From: Scalesia atractyloides
Lineage: Eukaryota > Streptophyta > Magnoliopsida > Asterales > Asteraceae
Length of the DNA: 64,000 bases
Direction of reading: 5' to 3'
Assembly (NCBI GenBank): GCA_947069175.1
Contig: CAMTDV010000017.1
Coordinates: 35,535,126 to 35,599,125 of the forward strand
Under the pieces are notes generated by a model, which was given only the letters and a program-made list of their open reading frames with translations, had not been told where the DNA came from and did no database searches. The position numbers were made by a program, and so were the translations under genes. The first letter of the stretch is position 1, and each line of letters begins with the position of its first letter. Positions 1-11,811 of this stretch are shown piece by piece.

Positions 1-381
1 CATGATCAATCATCAGTGTGATGATTATTTTTACTTAACACCCATTAGTGGTGTAATGCTTACGAGCTAAATTCATGTCCAATAGTGACAAACGATAGTT
101 GTGGTCCACGACTCCCTATCTCGAGGTAGTAAAACTACGTTCGAACCTCAAAGCTTCGCGATCCTCTTGTGATCTTGGCATTTTGTAAACCAAGACGTTA
201 CGGCAAGCCCTTGACGCTATTCTTTTGTCCTTAGTGACAAGCCTTTGTGCCATACTTAAACACCCCCATAAAATTGACAAGTTTGTATGGCTTTATTATG
301 CTATACCATACGTTGCAAGTCATTAAGGATGTATGACTAATTTAAATTTATATTATTAATATTATAGTTTCATCAAGCAAG
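1..381 (+). other. Gyp-A untranslated leader
   Basis: This AT-rich stretch has no open frame of note and leads straight into the gag ATG at 382. It is the position expected for the leader between primer site and gag. No primer site or LTR end is visible, so the leader starts before the window. Confidence 0.5.
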
Positions 382-1560
382 ATGGCGGATTCTAACGAAG
401 TGAATAGTCAAAGAAAGGATGATGACGTAAATGATAACATCGTTATAACCAAAGGAGATCTTCAAGCACTCATTGCCACGGAAGTTGAAAAGACAATAAA
501 GGATCATGCTGATAAGCCATTATAATCAAGTGCTTCACATTCTAAACACTCGTCCAAGCACTCATCCAAGCATACCACCAAGCAACACTCAAAACCTTCT
601 TCGGAAAAGAAGGAACACTCGGAACACTCCTCGAATGTGAGGAGAGAGAGAGGAATATCAGAAAAAGACTAAGTTTTCAAAGGACGGTTGCTCGTATAAG
701 TATTTTGTGTCTTGCAAGCCGCGAGATTTTACTGGAGAGAAAGGAGCAGTGGAAACTCTAAGATGGTTGGACGAGATTGAAACGTTGTAGAGATTAGCGG
801 ATGTGATGAAAGGGATGTTGTGAAGTATGTTGCACAATCATTCAAAGGTGATGCTTTGATATGGTGGAAGTCAATGATTCAATCGTCCGGGAAATTTTAT
901 CTGTATAATTTGAGTTGGGAGAAATTTGTTGAGTTGATAAAGAAAACTTAATTCCACCTCACGAGGTGGAAAAGATTGAAATAGATTTTCCGGGATTGCA
1001 AATGAAGACTTTAGACTGCAGGAAGTATTTTTCTGATTACAACTCCCTTCAAGATTGGTACCTAACCTGATTACCCCTGAACCTGAACGTATCGCGCGTT
1101 TATTGGTGGATTGGAACCGGAAATCAAGGGGAATGTCAGGGCTTCAAGGCCCGAAACTTTTAGATCTGCAGTAGAGTTAGCTTTGACACTTACTCAGGAC
1201 TTGAAGAGGCAGCAGTCCATCAAGTCTGAAGCTGGAGGGAAGAGAAAAAGAGATGATGACCGGAATCACCGGCCGAACAAAAATCGAAGGTTTGGGTCAA
1301 ATCGGTTTTAGCAAAGGTCGGATGGCAGGCCAAAATGCAAGAAGTGCAACCGACGACACTTTGGATCATGTCGGGATGACTCTCAGTCCAAACCCTGTGG
1401 TATCTGTAAGAAGATGGGGCACAAGGCCGTAAATTGTAAAGATTTGAAGGAAGCCACTTGTTATAATTGTGGTGAGAAAGGGCACATCAAACCCAACTGC
1501 CCTAAATACAAGAAAGATGACGCTGCTAAGGATGATGGGTCGAAGAAGGGAAAGGCTCGT
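382..1560 (+). pseudogene. gag: Gyp-A gag (capsid and nucleocapsid), broken
   Basis: The frame opens MADSNEVNSQRKDDD at 382 and meets a stop near 520, followed by a Ser/His/Lys-rich linker (SKHSSKHSSKHTTKQ). From about 720 to 1200 fragments in shifting frames match the retrotransposon gag domain, for example KYVAQSFKGDALIWWKSM and PERIARFIGGLEPEIKGN. From 1330 to 1500 there are CCHC-type zinc knuckles, the best being CYNCGEKGHIKPNC (C-X2-C-X4-H-X4-C), which in this family bind the RNA genome. At least three frame changes and several stops break it. It leads directly into the protease. Confidence 0.8.
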
Positions 1561-2232
1561 GCTTTCCAGGTGAAAGAGAAGGAGGCCGTGAATGATGACA
1601 ATGTGATAACAGGTACGTTCCTTATAAATGATGTTTATGCTAGAGTTCTCTTTGATTCAGGAGCCGATAAATCTTTTGTAGACCATAAGTTTAGTGCCTT
1701 ATTAAACTTGCCTATAAGAACTCTAGACGTAACCTATGACGTAGAACTCACCGATGGAACGATTGAGACCGCTTCTACAATTCTAGATGGATGCTCCATA
1801 TCCATCAAGAATCACTCCATTCCTGTTTCACTTCTGCCAGTGAAATTGGCGGGATTCGATGTAGTTCTTGGTATGGATTGGTTGTCTAATAACCAAGCCC
1901 ATATAACCTATAACAAGAAACTCATCAAGATCAAAACCCCAACTGGAGATGCACTCACCATACAAGGAGACCGGTATTATGGATTGTCGGAAAAAGCATC
2001 GTTACTAAAAGTATCGAAGTGTTTGAAGAAAGGTTGTGTCATTTATATGGCACAAGTGACCATTGACGAGCCAAAGCCAAAGATTGAAGACCTTCCCATT
2101 ATCTCTAAATTTACAGATGTTTTCCCTGAATACTTGCCTGGCCTGCCTCCAGACAGACAGGTAGAGTTCAGAATCGATATCATACCAGGAGCCGCTCCTG
2201 TTGCAAGAGCTCCATACCGATTGGCACCTACA
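1561..2232 (+). pseudogene. PR: Gyp-A aspartic protease, linker to RT
   Basis: The retropepsin active-site motif LFDSGADKSF is at about 1648-1677 (Asp-Ser-Gly codons 1654-1662) and the flap-side motif VVLGMDWL follows about 70 residues later, the usual spacing for Ty3/Gypsy proteases, which cut Gag-Pol into mature proteins. The segment stays open with the second zinc knuckle from 1414. It ends in a TAA at 2233-2235 exactly where the protein should run on into RT (RLAPT, stop, MKELRTQLDELL), so this is a nonsense mutation inside Pol rather than a natural end. Confidence 0.85.
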
Positions 2233-2235
2233 TAA

Positions 2236-3480
2236 ATGAAGGAATTACGAACCCAGCTAGATGAACTACTGGAAAAGGGTTTTATTCAACCTAGTTCTTC
2301 ACCTTGGGGAGCTCCAATTTTGTTTGTTAAGAAGAAGGATGGATCAATGCGAATGTGCATTGATTACCGTGAGTTGAACAAGTTAACCATCAAGAATCGC
2401 TACCCATTACCCAGGATCGATGATCTATTCGATCAACTCCAAGGAGCGAGCTACTTTTCAAAGATTGATTTGAGGTCTGGATATCATCAACTCAAGGTTC
2501 GTATAGAAGATGTTCCGAAGACGGCATTTAGAACAAGGTATGGACACTATGAGTTTTTAGTGATGTCTTTCGGGCTCACGAATGCACCTGGGACATTTAT
2601 GGATTTGATGAATAGGGTTTGCAAACCGTACTTGGATAAGTTTGTCATTGTCTTTGTAGACGACATTCTTATCTATTCTTGTAGTCAGGTTGATCACGAG
2701 AAACATTTGAGGTGTATTCTGGAATTGTTAAGACAAGAGAAACTCTACGTGAAGTTTTCAAAGTGCAAGTTTTGGTTACGTGAAGTTCAGTTTTTAGGAC
2801 ACGTTGTCAGTGAACGTGGAATTCAAGTAGATCCCGCTAAGGTCGAGGCCGTTATGCACTGGCAAGCTCCTAAGACCCCATCAGAGATACATAGCTTCTT
2901 GGGATTGGCTGGTTACTACAAGAGATTTATCGAAAATTTCTCAAGAATTGCTACGCCCCTGACTACTCTGACCCGCAAGGAATTTAAGTTCAATTGGGGT
3001 CCGAAACAGCAGGAAGCTTTTGAAGTTTTGAAGAAGAAGCTAAGTAATGCCCCTATGCTAACCTTGCCTGAAGGAATAGAATACTTTGTGGTCTATTGTG
3101 ATGCATCACACACCGGCATGGGATGTGTGCTCATGCAAAGAGGAAAGGTAATTGCTTATGCTTCAAGACATCTGAAGGTTCATGAAAGGAAATACACCAC
3201 GCACGACCTGGAATTAGGCGCCGTGGTGTTTGTGCTCAAGTTATGGAGACATTATCTGTAAGGGACGAAGTGTATTATATACACTGATCATAAAAGTCTC
3301 CAACATCTATTCAACCAGAAAGATTTGAACATGCGACAACGGCGATGGATGGAAACGCTTAGCGATTACGATTATGAGATCCGTTATCACCCAGGCAAGG
3401 CAAACATGGTTGCCGATGCCTTAAGCCGCAAGGTAAGGTTTAAACCCATTCGGGTCAACGCCAAAAGAATTAAAATAAGG
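2236..3480 (+). pseudogene. RT-RH: Gyp-A reverse transcriptase and RNaseH
   Basis: RT motifs run in order: PWGAPILFVKKKDGSMRMC, IDYRELNKLTIKNRYPLPRI, FSKIDLRSGYHQLKV, FRTRYGHYEF, and the catalytic box FVDDILIYS with both aspartates present (about 2653-2664). RNaseH follows with YCDASHTGMGCVLMQ, the Glu-containing YTTHDLELGAVV, and TDHKSLQHLF. A TAA at about 3259 interrupts RNaseH after LWRHYL; the same frame then continues to NMVADALSRK near 3430, after which the connection to integrase is scrambled. RT makes cDNA from element RNA and RNaseH removes the template. The catalytic residues seen are intact, but the stop separates RNaseH from its C-terminus. Confidence 0.88.
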
Positions 3481-4911
3481 TAACTTAAATGAAAAGATCT
3501 TAGATGCACAGAAACAAGCCTTATTAGAGGCAAATCTTTCAAATGAAGAATTGGGCAAAGTTGTGGAACAACTCACACGGGAAGTGACGGAATCCTTAGA
3601 TTTTGTGGACGAATTTGGATCCCAGTATTCGGAGGACTTAGGGATTTAATTCTCTAAGAAGCACATAGTTCTAAATACTCCGTTCACCCGGGTAGTGATA
3701 AAATGTATAAGGATTTAAGGCCTGACTATTGGTGGGCAGGATTAAAGAAATCCATAGCTACTTATGTAGATAAATGTTTGACGTGTTCGCAAGTTAAGGT
3801 CGAACATCAGAAACCATCAGGATTATTGCAACCGCTGGAAATTCCCATGTGGAAATGGGAATGTGTAACGATGGATTTCATCACCAAGTTGCCAAGACCA
3901 AACAATGGAAATGACGCGATATGGGTCATCGTGGATAGGTTGACTAAATCGGCACACTTTTTGCCCATTAAGGAAAGTTACAGTTCGGATGAGCTGGCAA
4001 AACTATATGTGGATGAGATTGTATCCTTACACGGTGTGCCGGTATCCATTGTGTCAGATAGAGACAGCAGGTATACTTCTCACTTTTGGAAGAGCTTTCA
4101 GCAAGCCTTGGGCACGCGTTTGAACTTTAGTACGGCATACCACCCGCAAACAGATGGACAAAGTGAACGTACTATACAAACATTGGAAGATATGTTGCGT
4201 GCATGTGTAATCGATCTAGGAGGAAGTTGGGACAAACACTTGCCTCTAGTCGAGTTCTCCTACAATAAAAGCTATCATGCAAGTGTTCAAGCTGCCCCGT
4301 TTGAAGCTCTTTACGGGAGAAAGTGTAGGACACCCGTTTGCTGGGCAGAAGTTGGGGAAGCTCAACTAACAGGGCCGGAGATTGTCCTGGAGACGACGGA
4401 GAAGATTTTACAAATTCGTGACCGTCTCAAGGCTGCCAGGGATAGGCAGAAAAGTTATGCGGTTAAGAGGCGTAAACCTCTTCAGTTCCAAGTAGGGGAC
4501 AAGGTTTTATTAAAGGTGTCGCCTTGGAAAGGCGTTATGCACTTTGGAAAGAAGGGCAAGTTAAGCCCAAGATACATCAGACCGTTTGAAATCATCGAAC
4601 GTATTAGATCTGTGGTGTATAAGTTGAAATTTTTGGAAAAGCTCAGTGGAATCCATGATGTATTCCACATCTCCAATTTGAAAAAGTGTCTGGTAGATGA
4701 ATCATTGGCCATGCCACACGAAGACGTGCAAATCGATAAAAACCTGCGTTTCATTGAGAAACCCGTAGCGATTGAAGGTCGACAGGTTAAAAAGCTTCAT
4801 AGGAAGCACGTGCCAATTGTGAAGGTCAAATGGGATGCTCGTCGAGGTCCTGAGTACACGTGGGAGGTTGAGTCCGCTATACGACAAAAGTACCCATACT
4901 TGTTTGATTGA
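3481..4911 (+). pseudogene. IN: Gyp-A integrase with chromodomain-like C-terminus
   Basis: The first 200 nt are frameshifted. From 3703 the frame is open for 402 codons and carries the Cys pair of the HHCC zinc finger (CLTCSQVK), then the core residues: D in MDFITKLP (about 3874), D in VSDRDSRY (about 4057) and E in DGQSERTIQ (about 4165). The GPY-like region (SPRYIRPFEII) and a C-terminal segment ending in EYTWEVES resemble the chromodomain tails of Tekay/Del elements, which steer insertion to particular chromatin. It ends in TGA about 40 nt before the LTR. Because RT and IN sit in separate open frames, this could only be made as a fragment. Confidence 0.88.
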
Positions 4912-4933
4912 AATCCCGGGGTCGAGATTTATT

Positions 4934-4948
4934 TTATGGGGGTGAGGA
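4934..4948 (+). promoter_or_regulatory. Gyp-A polypurine tract
   Basis: A purine-rich run (core GGGGGTGAGGA) lies directly before the TGTAACACC that opens the 3' LTR. This is the place and composition of a plus-strand primer (PPT). Confidence 0.7.
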
Positions 4949-5606
4949 TGTAACACCTCGTGTTTTTACGTCCAATATTTTTCCGACACGTGTCCTGGTA
5001 ATCCTGGTGTGCTGTGTGCCAAATCGGGAAGGACCGAGGTTGTTGAATCGCTTATTTTGTCCTTGTTATGCCATGGAATGTATTTGAGGGGCCAATGTGT
5101 AAAAATGCCAAAATTTTCATCTTTGGGAGGCGGTTACAAACCGCAAGCCATATTGGTTTGGGTCTGTAACTATTTTTAAAATAGTGGGCATCTGAGGTCC
5201 TTACGGATCGCAAGGCATGACCCATACGGTCCGTAAGGACCTGCCAGCGACAAAAATGTGGCAGAACTCAGTTCTGCCACATGTGGTCATTTTTTGCACC
5301 ATTCTTGCATGGTTGCCACGCCTAGGGATACTTGTTGACGTCCTTAAACACATGGCAAACCTCTGGATCCTCCTTTGGCTACTTATAAGATGAATTTTGA
5401 GTTGAAACCATTATTTCACCAACTTTAACTCATCAAGATTAGAGGAGCTTCTGGCCATTCTCAAACATTCTATTATGTACCTAGCACCACTTGGACATTA
5501 AGTAAGTGTTCAAATTCGTGCTAAGTTGATTTCTTATGATTTTAAGCTAAGATTAAAGTCTTGATGTAAATACACCTTGACTTTGATCTAAATCCTTGAT
5601 AGTCCA
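4949..5606 (+). repeat. Gyp-A 3' LTR, left part
   Basis: It starts TGTAACACCTCG right after the polypurine tract and ends at the GTCCA duplicated by insertion of Sire-1. A TATA-like ACTTATAAGA lies near 5380. There is no coding potential. Confidence 0.75.
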
Positions 5607-6340
5607 TGTCAGGATCTGATTTTGGATTGATTGAATAGTTTTAACAAAATTGATTACAGAATGATAACTCGATTAGAACTTTGCAGCGGAAGAACAGTTA
5701 AAACTTTATAATCCAATCAATGAGAGAATAGTTTTCATCATAACATGTTTTCATTACTCCAAAGATTGACATCAAATACAAAGTAAATACATGTATGAAT
5801 CACTAAGCTCCCCCTCAGACCGAGCTACACAGAAAGATAGTACGAAGTTAAGAATGTGTGAGCTGAGTAGAACAATACATGCACTGTTCTATTTATAGTA
5901 CAACTCTTAACCACTGATCGTCTGTGCTGACATCACCTTGACAGTGACAACTAACAACAATAACAAACTCTAACCACTGCTTAACCTATCCTCTGATAAA
6001 TAGATATAAACACTGATAGCAAAGCACTGATAACCTATCCTGTGATAAGTATAAATTCTGATGAAGTACCGGCAGATGTTCTTCAAGGGATGATCAGACC
6101 TTTGACTTCCAGCAGACCTTTAACTTCTAACAGACCTTTGACCCATCAGTGGATTGGTGATTCAACATACTTTATAAACTGACAGAGCTTTGGTATAAGG
6201 CAGTTGTTAGAACTATCAACGGTTTGGTAGCTGGTCTGGACACAATGAAGAGTGATTCTACATTGTTTATTCTGGATCAGATAGAGCAGACCTGTTTTGG
6301 CTTTCTATCATCTGTTCTTTTGTAGGGTTCAATCCCAACA
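5607..6340 (-). repeat. Sire-1 3' LTR
   Basis: On the plus strand it reads TGTCAGGATCTG at one end and CAATCCCAACA at the other, and it pairs with 11106-11811. A TATA box (CTATAAATAG on minus, 5889-5898) lies just downstream, in transcription direction, of a CAGTGGTTAAGAG motif. Confidence 0.88.
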
Positions 6341-6355
6341 ATCTCCCCCTAGAAC
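6341..6355 (-). promoter_or_regulatory. Sire-1 polypurine tract
   Basis: On the minus strand this is TTCTAGGGGGAGAT, directly beside the 3' LTR. The same tract with one change is present in Sire-2. Confidence 0.8.
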
Positions 6356-6411
6356 AGATGATGCCAAAACTCTTCTTTAATCATGATCTTTATGTCTCAT
6401 TAGTTTTACCC

Positions 6412-9400
6412 TGATATAATCTTTGAATTGAGATTCAAAGTTCTGGGAACTTTCATCATCCTCATCCCTGCACAGTTGTAGTTTACACTCAGGCTTAGTG
6501 CATCCTTCCTTTATATACTCACAACTTTCCCATTGGACCTGAGAAGAGTCAATACATGGGTCTTTTTATCAGAGAGCCACTTTAGCATTTTTGAGTTCAA
6601 TGGGTTTCTTGGGAGAAGAGTTATTTGTGATGACAATTGAAAAGGTGAACTTCTTGAAAGCCTTTGAAAAGAATCTTCAGATTTAGCTTGAGGCTTGAAG
6701 TCAGACAAAGGTTCTTTTGTGATAGCCTGCATATTAGCATCCCTTTGTTGATCTTCCTTAACCATCAGCAGCTGCCTCTTCCTTTGGTTGAGGGCTTGGA
6801 TGGTTGAATCTAAAACAAGATCTGCACTTAGATTTTTAGTATCTTTCCAGTCTGGTGCATTCTATTTTATTTGAGGGTCTTTCTTCATCCTTCCAATTCT
6901 ATTAGCTTCTTGTTTGAGAGTTGGGATGGACCACTCCTTGAATTGATCTTCCTCAGCTTGATAGGGGTTTTATTTCATGATAAATCTTATGAGGTTTTCC
7001 CTTAGCTTCTTTTGAGGAATCTTTTGGAGATTCTTTTGTCATTTTCTCATTAAGCTCTTTTGCATACCCTTCTAATTTCTTAACTTTGCTTAGCTCCAGC
7101 TGCTCCATTCTTGTTAAATAGGTATTACCTTTCCCTTTGCTTTCTTCTTTTTCTATGACTTTTGCTTGTCTTGTTTTCAGTATTAGATACTCATCAATGG
7201 TTCTAGGAGTTCTATAGCCATGAAGAGATGGGAAGGTTCTCTTGGATGGATCAGTCTCTGTATAGAATTGTAGCATTTCTCCTTTCACTGCAGCCAACTC
7301 TAAAGGATATGATGTTTCCATAGGAATATTTCTATTTGGATTTTGACCCTTGAGTGATTTAGCAAAACTGATTTGTAGTGATGATGAATGGGTGATAACT
7401 GGTTTTGGATTTGTTTGGCTAACAAATAAAGATGGTATGTCATCATCATTCACTATAGCCATTCGTTTTCTTTTTCTTGCATAAGCCAGCTTTGGTGCAG
7501 GAGCAATTTTGCCTGTTGTAACACCTGTTGTACTTTTGGTAGTATCAGCATCTGCTACATTGACAGGTGGTTGCTGAGATGAGGGTAATGAGATTGAACT
7601 GTCAGGAGTTGGCTTTTTAATACCAACATTGGTGTTGATACTAGCAGTGGTTCCTTTTATCTCCTTCTCTTTTATCCCAACTTGACTTTGAACTATCCTC
7701 ATTTGTGTATCTTCATCATCTGCTTGAATTTTTAGGGTTTCATCACTTCCCTTTTCTTTTTCTTTAACAGATGTTTCTGCAAAAGTTACTGAAAGATTTC
7801 CTCAGAATCATTTTTCTCCCCCTTTTTGGCATCATCAACTCTTTCGAAGACAGGTGCAAGGGTAGTGTCAGGAATGAGAATGTTCATTATATCTTTAAGC
7901 TCTTCCTGTGTGTCTTTATACCTTGCTTCAACTTCTTCTTTGAATGTCTGCACTTTTGAATCATATAACTGATTAGCATGCTGATAATGTTGTTGAAGCA
8001 GAGGATACACTTGTTTTGCAATTCTGGTGGCTTAAGCAGAGGATTGAGCAGTGTTTCGAGATTTTGCAGAGATTAACATCTGTTGCAGCACATTCTTGAT
8101 ATCTCCCACTGATATCTCAATCTTTGTAACTTTGTACGTCAATTCCTTATGTTTTAGCTCATCTCCTAAGTTAATAGGATCATCTGAGCTCCTACCAGAG
8201 GTGGTAGTTTTATCTAGGGTATCAAGAGCATGTGATTTATCATTTGCTTCAACCTTAGATGCCCCCTTTTCTTGGTACTGGGGTCTTCCTACTAGAGCAG
8301 AGGTTACCTTAGTAATCTCAATAGTGGTTGCCTTTAATGGAGACTTATATATGAAACTACTATCCAGATGTAAATTAGTGGATTCAACATCTGTAGTAGC
8401 TGCTCCAGTTAAACTATCAACAAGGATTTCCTGAAATCCAAGTGATGTAGCATCCTCAACTGTTTGTGGGATAACCAGTTGATTTTTATCAGACACAACC
8501 ATTGTTGAAAATATGCTCTCAGTAATGTGTTGGTGAGAGTGACCTTTTTGTGACTGACTATCAAAGGTTTCAAACGGTGATGTGGTGATAGTTATGTTTT
8601 GAAATGTGGAGGGTGGTGTGGAAGGCAAATTTGTCCTGGGAGATGGACAGATTAACATACTCTCAAGTGAGGGCGATGTTATCAGTTGTGGGATCCCTGT
8701 GCTTACAACATGTTCCTTTTGTGTGGAAGCATGAGGAGTTATGTTTTTGGATGGAGATCTTTCCATATGTTGTGAGAAAGTAGCAACAATGGTTTCATGT
8801 GACTTTTGTGTTGTCACTGGATTAACTTCTAGGATCTCATCTTCCAGAAGGTCCTTTTTAATGGGTTTGGTGGGTTTTTGTAAGTTTCTTTTTGGTCTTT
8901 TTAGTGGTTTTTGGTGTGGGTTGCACAACAGTGGTTGTGTTGCTGTGGTCACCAAGAGCAGTGGGCTTTGCAGCTGAGGTGTGAGGAGTAGCTGTGGACT
9001 CATCTAAATTTTGCTCAGACTCCCCTGCTTGTGTTTTTGAAACTTTTGACTCTTTGGCCATAAGGCAAGTATATGTTTCAGAAGATAAACTGTTTATTTG
9101 GAAAGGCACACCCGGACAAGAGCTTGTGCACTCTCTTTTGGAATTTTCTTTTGTAAATCATAACTTAACAATGTAGGAAAAATTAGAAAAGCATTTTCCC
9201 TTTGATTTTTCACATTTTCCAGATTTGTTACCTAATCATTAAACAACATTTGGGATAATTGTAATCAGCTTTTAACATAATAACATACCCCAAATATTGA
9301 ATTTTCAATGGTATTTCATCAAAACCAGTTGATTTATTAGATACACAAGTGAGCAGGGTATGAAACAAAAATTTCATAGGAGGTAGGAATTTTCCCTTTT

Positions 9401-9812
9401 TCATAGTAACTTTTGATAAATCTCCCGTCTACCCTCTGTTTTTCAAATCAATTTGATACTCACTTTTAGGGAAAGAAATTTTACCAGCGAGATCATTTGT
9501 CTAAAAGACATCTGAAATAGTTTATGGGGTTATTGCGACCAAAACCCCTCCCACTCTTGACATGATTGCCCAATCCTTCTTGTTCTGGTTCTCAAAATTG
9601 GCATTTGACCAAAAATCTCGAAGGGCATCTTGGTATATTGGTGCGTTACAGGTTAACAAGGTCTTGTACTTTGAGGAAGACATGATATCAATGATTTCAT
9701 AAAACTCTGTATTCTTCTTCGTCTTCTCAAGAGTACAAAGGTAGTTGTGTGGATTTTTGATGTTAAGAGTGTGTTTTGGTGGTTCCTGTGTTGATCTCGC
9801 CTTGGGTGCCAT
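6412..9812 (-). pseudogene. Sire-1 ORF3 (env-position additional ORF of unknown function)
   Basis: It starts at the ATG at 9812 (MAPKARSTQEPP) and continues through several frames to about 6412. Parts in order: an N-terminal domain with IYQDALRDFWSN and a YLGY motif; a long Ser/Thr/Pro-rich stretch (9003-8032); the block TTTSGRSSDDPI followed by a predicted coiled coil (KELTYKVTKIEISVGDIKN); another helical stretch (FKEEVEARYKDTQEELKDI); and a C-terminal domain (YPLELAAVKGEMLQFY ... IDEYLILKTRQ, near 7300-7180). All four parts recur in the same order in Sire-2. I see no clear signal peptide or membrane segment. Stops near 9520, 8030, 7785 and 6950 break it. The position after pol matches the env-like ORF of Sireviruses, but the function is unknown. 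Confidence 0.72.
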
Positions 9813-9883
9813 GGTTTTCTGAGGGAATGATTTTGACAATTTTGAAATGGCACAGTATAGGTGAAAACTATGTTTACAGACAA

Positions 9884-10032
9884 AATAGGGTTTTAAAGAG
9901 TTTTTGAAAAGTGATGATGACGTGGCATCTGATGCAACAACTGTCAAATATCATCTGTCCACGTGTAACCTTTGCTTGACAATGGAAAACAATTGTCTGG
10001 CTAACCACTGCTAGAACAAACTACCAGTGGTT
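9884..10032 (-). promoter_or_regulatory. Putative Sire-1 ORF3 promoter: degenerate TATA, G-box, AACCACTG inverted repeat
   Basis: Going upstream from the ORF3 ATG (9812), there is a weak TATA-like site near 9884-9890, an ACGTGGC-type site near 9920, a CACGTG G-box at 9960-9965, and the inverted pair AACCACTG (10003-10010) and CAGTGGTT (10025-10032). The block 9913-9970 is nearly identical to 20229-20286 of Sire-2 although it is non-coding. Promoter function is inferred. Confidence 0.45.
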
Positions 10033-10239
10033 GTGACCAAATTTTATCACAATCAGAGGTTATGCATCAGTGGATAGATTTTCCAAACAACAACATTTTT
10101 AAGCTATCAAAGCTTTGAACAAACTTTGAGGACTTATTGAGAAATTCAATTTTAAACTATTTTTAAGGGTAATTGTTGATCAACTAAAAACATTTTAATG
10201 CTTTTTATACATGAACTACAAGGAAAACTTGTTTTCATT

Positions 10240-10680
10240 CATGTTAAGCATTCTAAACCTAGATATCAAACTTTCAAATGTGGAAGCATCAAATGCTTTT
10301 GTCAACACATCTGCTAGTTTGATCTTTGATATGGAGATGTTGTAAAGAAACCAACCCTTTTACATAGCAATCCCTTACAAACTATGTCTGATGTCAGTAT
10401 GATAATTTTAACAGACCATCTCAAATGTCCTACTGGGATTTTTCAATGACATAAGTTTTTAAACCTTTTGCAGTCAAAACCTCATACACTTGTTAGTCCT
10501 TGTGTAGAAACACTTTACAGGCTTTGGCAGAGGTTGAGTATCCCAGATAGTACAAACTATTTTGTCTGTAGAGGCAAGTCGTTAAGAATACTTAAATCTG
10601 ATTGTACTGAACATCATACATAGTCCTTTTGATTCACTAATCAGTGGAAGTATTTTCCCTATAAAAAAATTAGGGTACTA
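10240..10680 (-). pseudogene. Scraps of Sire-1 pol left by internal deletion
   Basis: The part at 10250-10400 matches the RNaseH end of Sire-2 (20540-20700), including the codons for the end of KDQLADVLTKAL. The next stretch holds a match at about 10528-10556 to 22670-22700 of Sire-2, which is the integrase-RT linker. Pol is therefore reduced to two short pieces placed side by side, and gag is gone. This marks the deletion joins. Confidence 0.6.
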
Positions 10681-11091
10681 CTCCAGGCAGGTACATGAGT
10701 TTTGACTATCAAAAACAAGCAAAACTCAGTGTGTATGACCTCCTTAGAAAAACTTAGAGGAGGATACATATCCTGATATAAACACGAAATTTTTACTATA
10801 AAATTTGTAAAAATTTCTTAAGTGAATCAATTAGATCTTCAGTAATTCTTTTGAGAAATTTATGATTTAAAAGTTTACCTTAGTCATTTTATGAGATTAA
10901 AGTCAATCCTCTCCATCAATTTGTTATGAAATCAACACAAACACACCTACGCAACACTTAGACCACATAAAATGCGATTTTCCGCACAAACTAAGACTCT
11001 GATCTCAACACACATAGATAACGTAATAACAACGAGATCGAGCTGATCTTCTTATGTCAAATTGACGGTTAGATCAAATTTGACTGACCAA
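10681..11091 (-). other. Sire-1 leader
   Basis: No open frame is visible. The last 30 nt before the primer site match the leader of Sire-2 (27030-27050). Confidence 0.5.
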
Positions 11092-11103
11092 GCTCTGATA
11101 TCA
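11092..11103 (-). promoter_or_regulatory. Sire-1 primer binding site (tRNA-iMet)
   Basis: On the minus strand it reads TGATATCAGAGC directly after the 5' LTR. The standard tRNA-iMet site is TGGTATCAGAGC, so one base has changed. Confidence 0.8.
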
Positions 11104-11105
11104 AT

Positions 11106-11811
11106 TGTTAGGATCTGAGTTTGGATTGATTGAATAGTTTAACAAAATTGATAACAGAATGATAACTTGATAAGAACTTTGCAGCGGAAGAACAGTTAAA
11201 ACTTTATAATCCAATCAATGAGAGAATAGTTTTCATCATAACATGTTTTCACTACTCCAAAGATTGACATCAAATACAAAGTAAATACATGTATGAATCA
11301 CTAAGCTCCCCCTCAGACCAAGCTACACAGAATGATAGTACGAAATTAAGAATGTGTGAGCTGAGTAGAACAGTACATGCACTGTTCTATTTATAGTACA
11401 ACTCTTAACACTGATCGTCTGTGCTGACATCACCTTGACAGTGACAGCTAACAACAATAACAAACTCTAACCACTGCCTAACCTATCCTCTGATAAATAA
11501 ATATAAACACTGATAGCAAAGCACTGATAACCTATCATGTGATAAGCATAAACTCTTATGAAGTATTGGCAGATGTTCTTCAAGGGATGATCGACTTCTA
11601 ACAGACCTTTGACCCATCAGTGGATTGGTGATTCAACATACTTTATAAACTGACAGAGCTTTGGTATAAGGCAGTTGTTGTTAGAACTATCAGCGGTTTG
11701 GTAGCTGGTCTTTGTGAAGAGTGATTCTAAACACTGTTTATTCTGGATCATATAGAGCAGACCTGTTTTGGCTTTCTATCATCTGTTCTTTTGTAGGGTT
11801 CAATCCCAACA
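11106..11811 (-). repeat. Sire-1 5' LTR
   Basis: It is the partner of 5607-6340 and has the same terminal bases. The TATA box (CTATAAATAG on minus) at 11387-11396 is intact. Confidence 0.88.

Larger units (their letters stand above)
5607..11811 (-). mobile_element. Sire-1: internally deleted Sirevirus-like Ty1/Copia element carrying only ORF3
   Basis: LTRs at 5607-6340 and 11106-11811 are flanked by GTCCA duplications (5602-5606 and 11812-11816). The tRNA-iMet primer site is next to the right LTR and the polypurine tract next to the left LTR, so the element reads on the minus strand. Sirevirus-like elements normally hold gag, PR, IN, RT, RNaseH and an additional 3' ORF. Here only ORF3 (9812 to about 6412) is recognisable, plus short scraps of RNaseH and integrase linker at 10240-10680. 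At 6.2 kb it is half the length of Sire-2. It would depend on other elements for all replication proteins. Confidence 0.88.

Noticed and set aside
8051..8977. Plus-strand open frames opposite Sire-1 ORF3
   Set aside because: They are shadows of the ORF3 coding strand; they match nothing and are not conserved in the parallel place of Sire-2.
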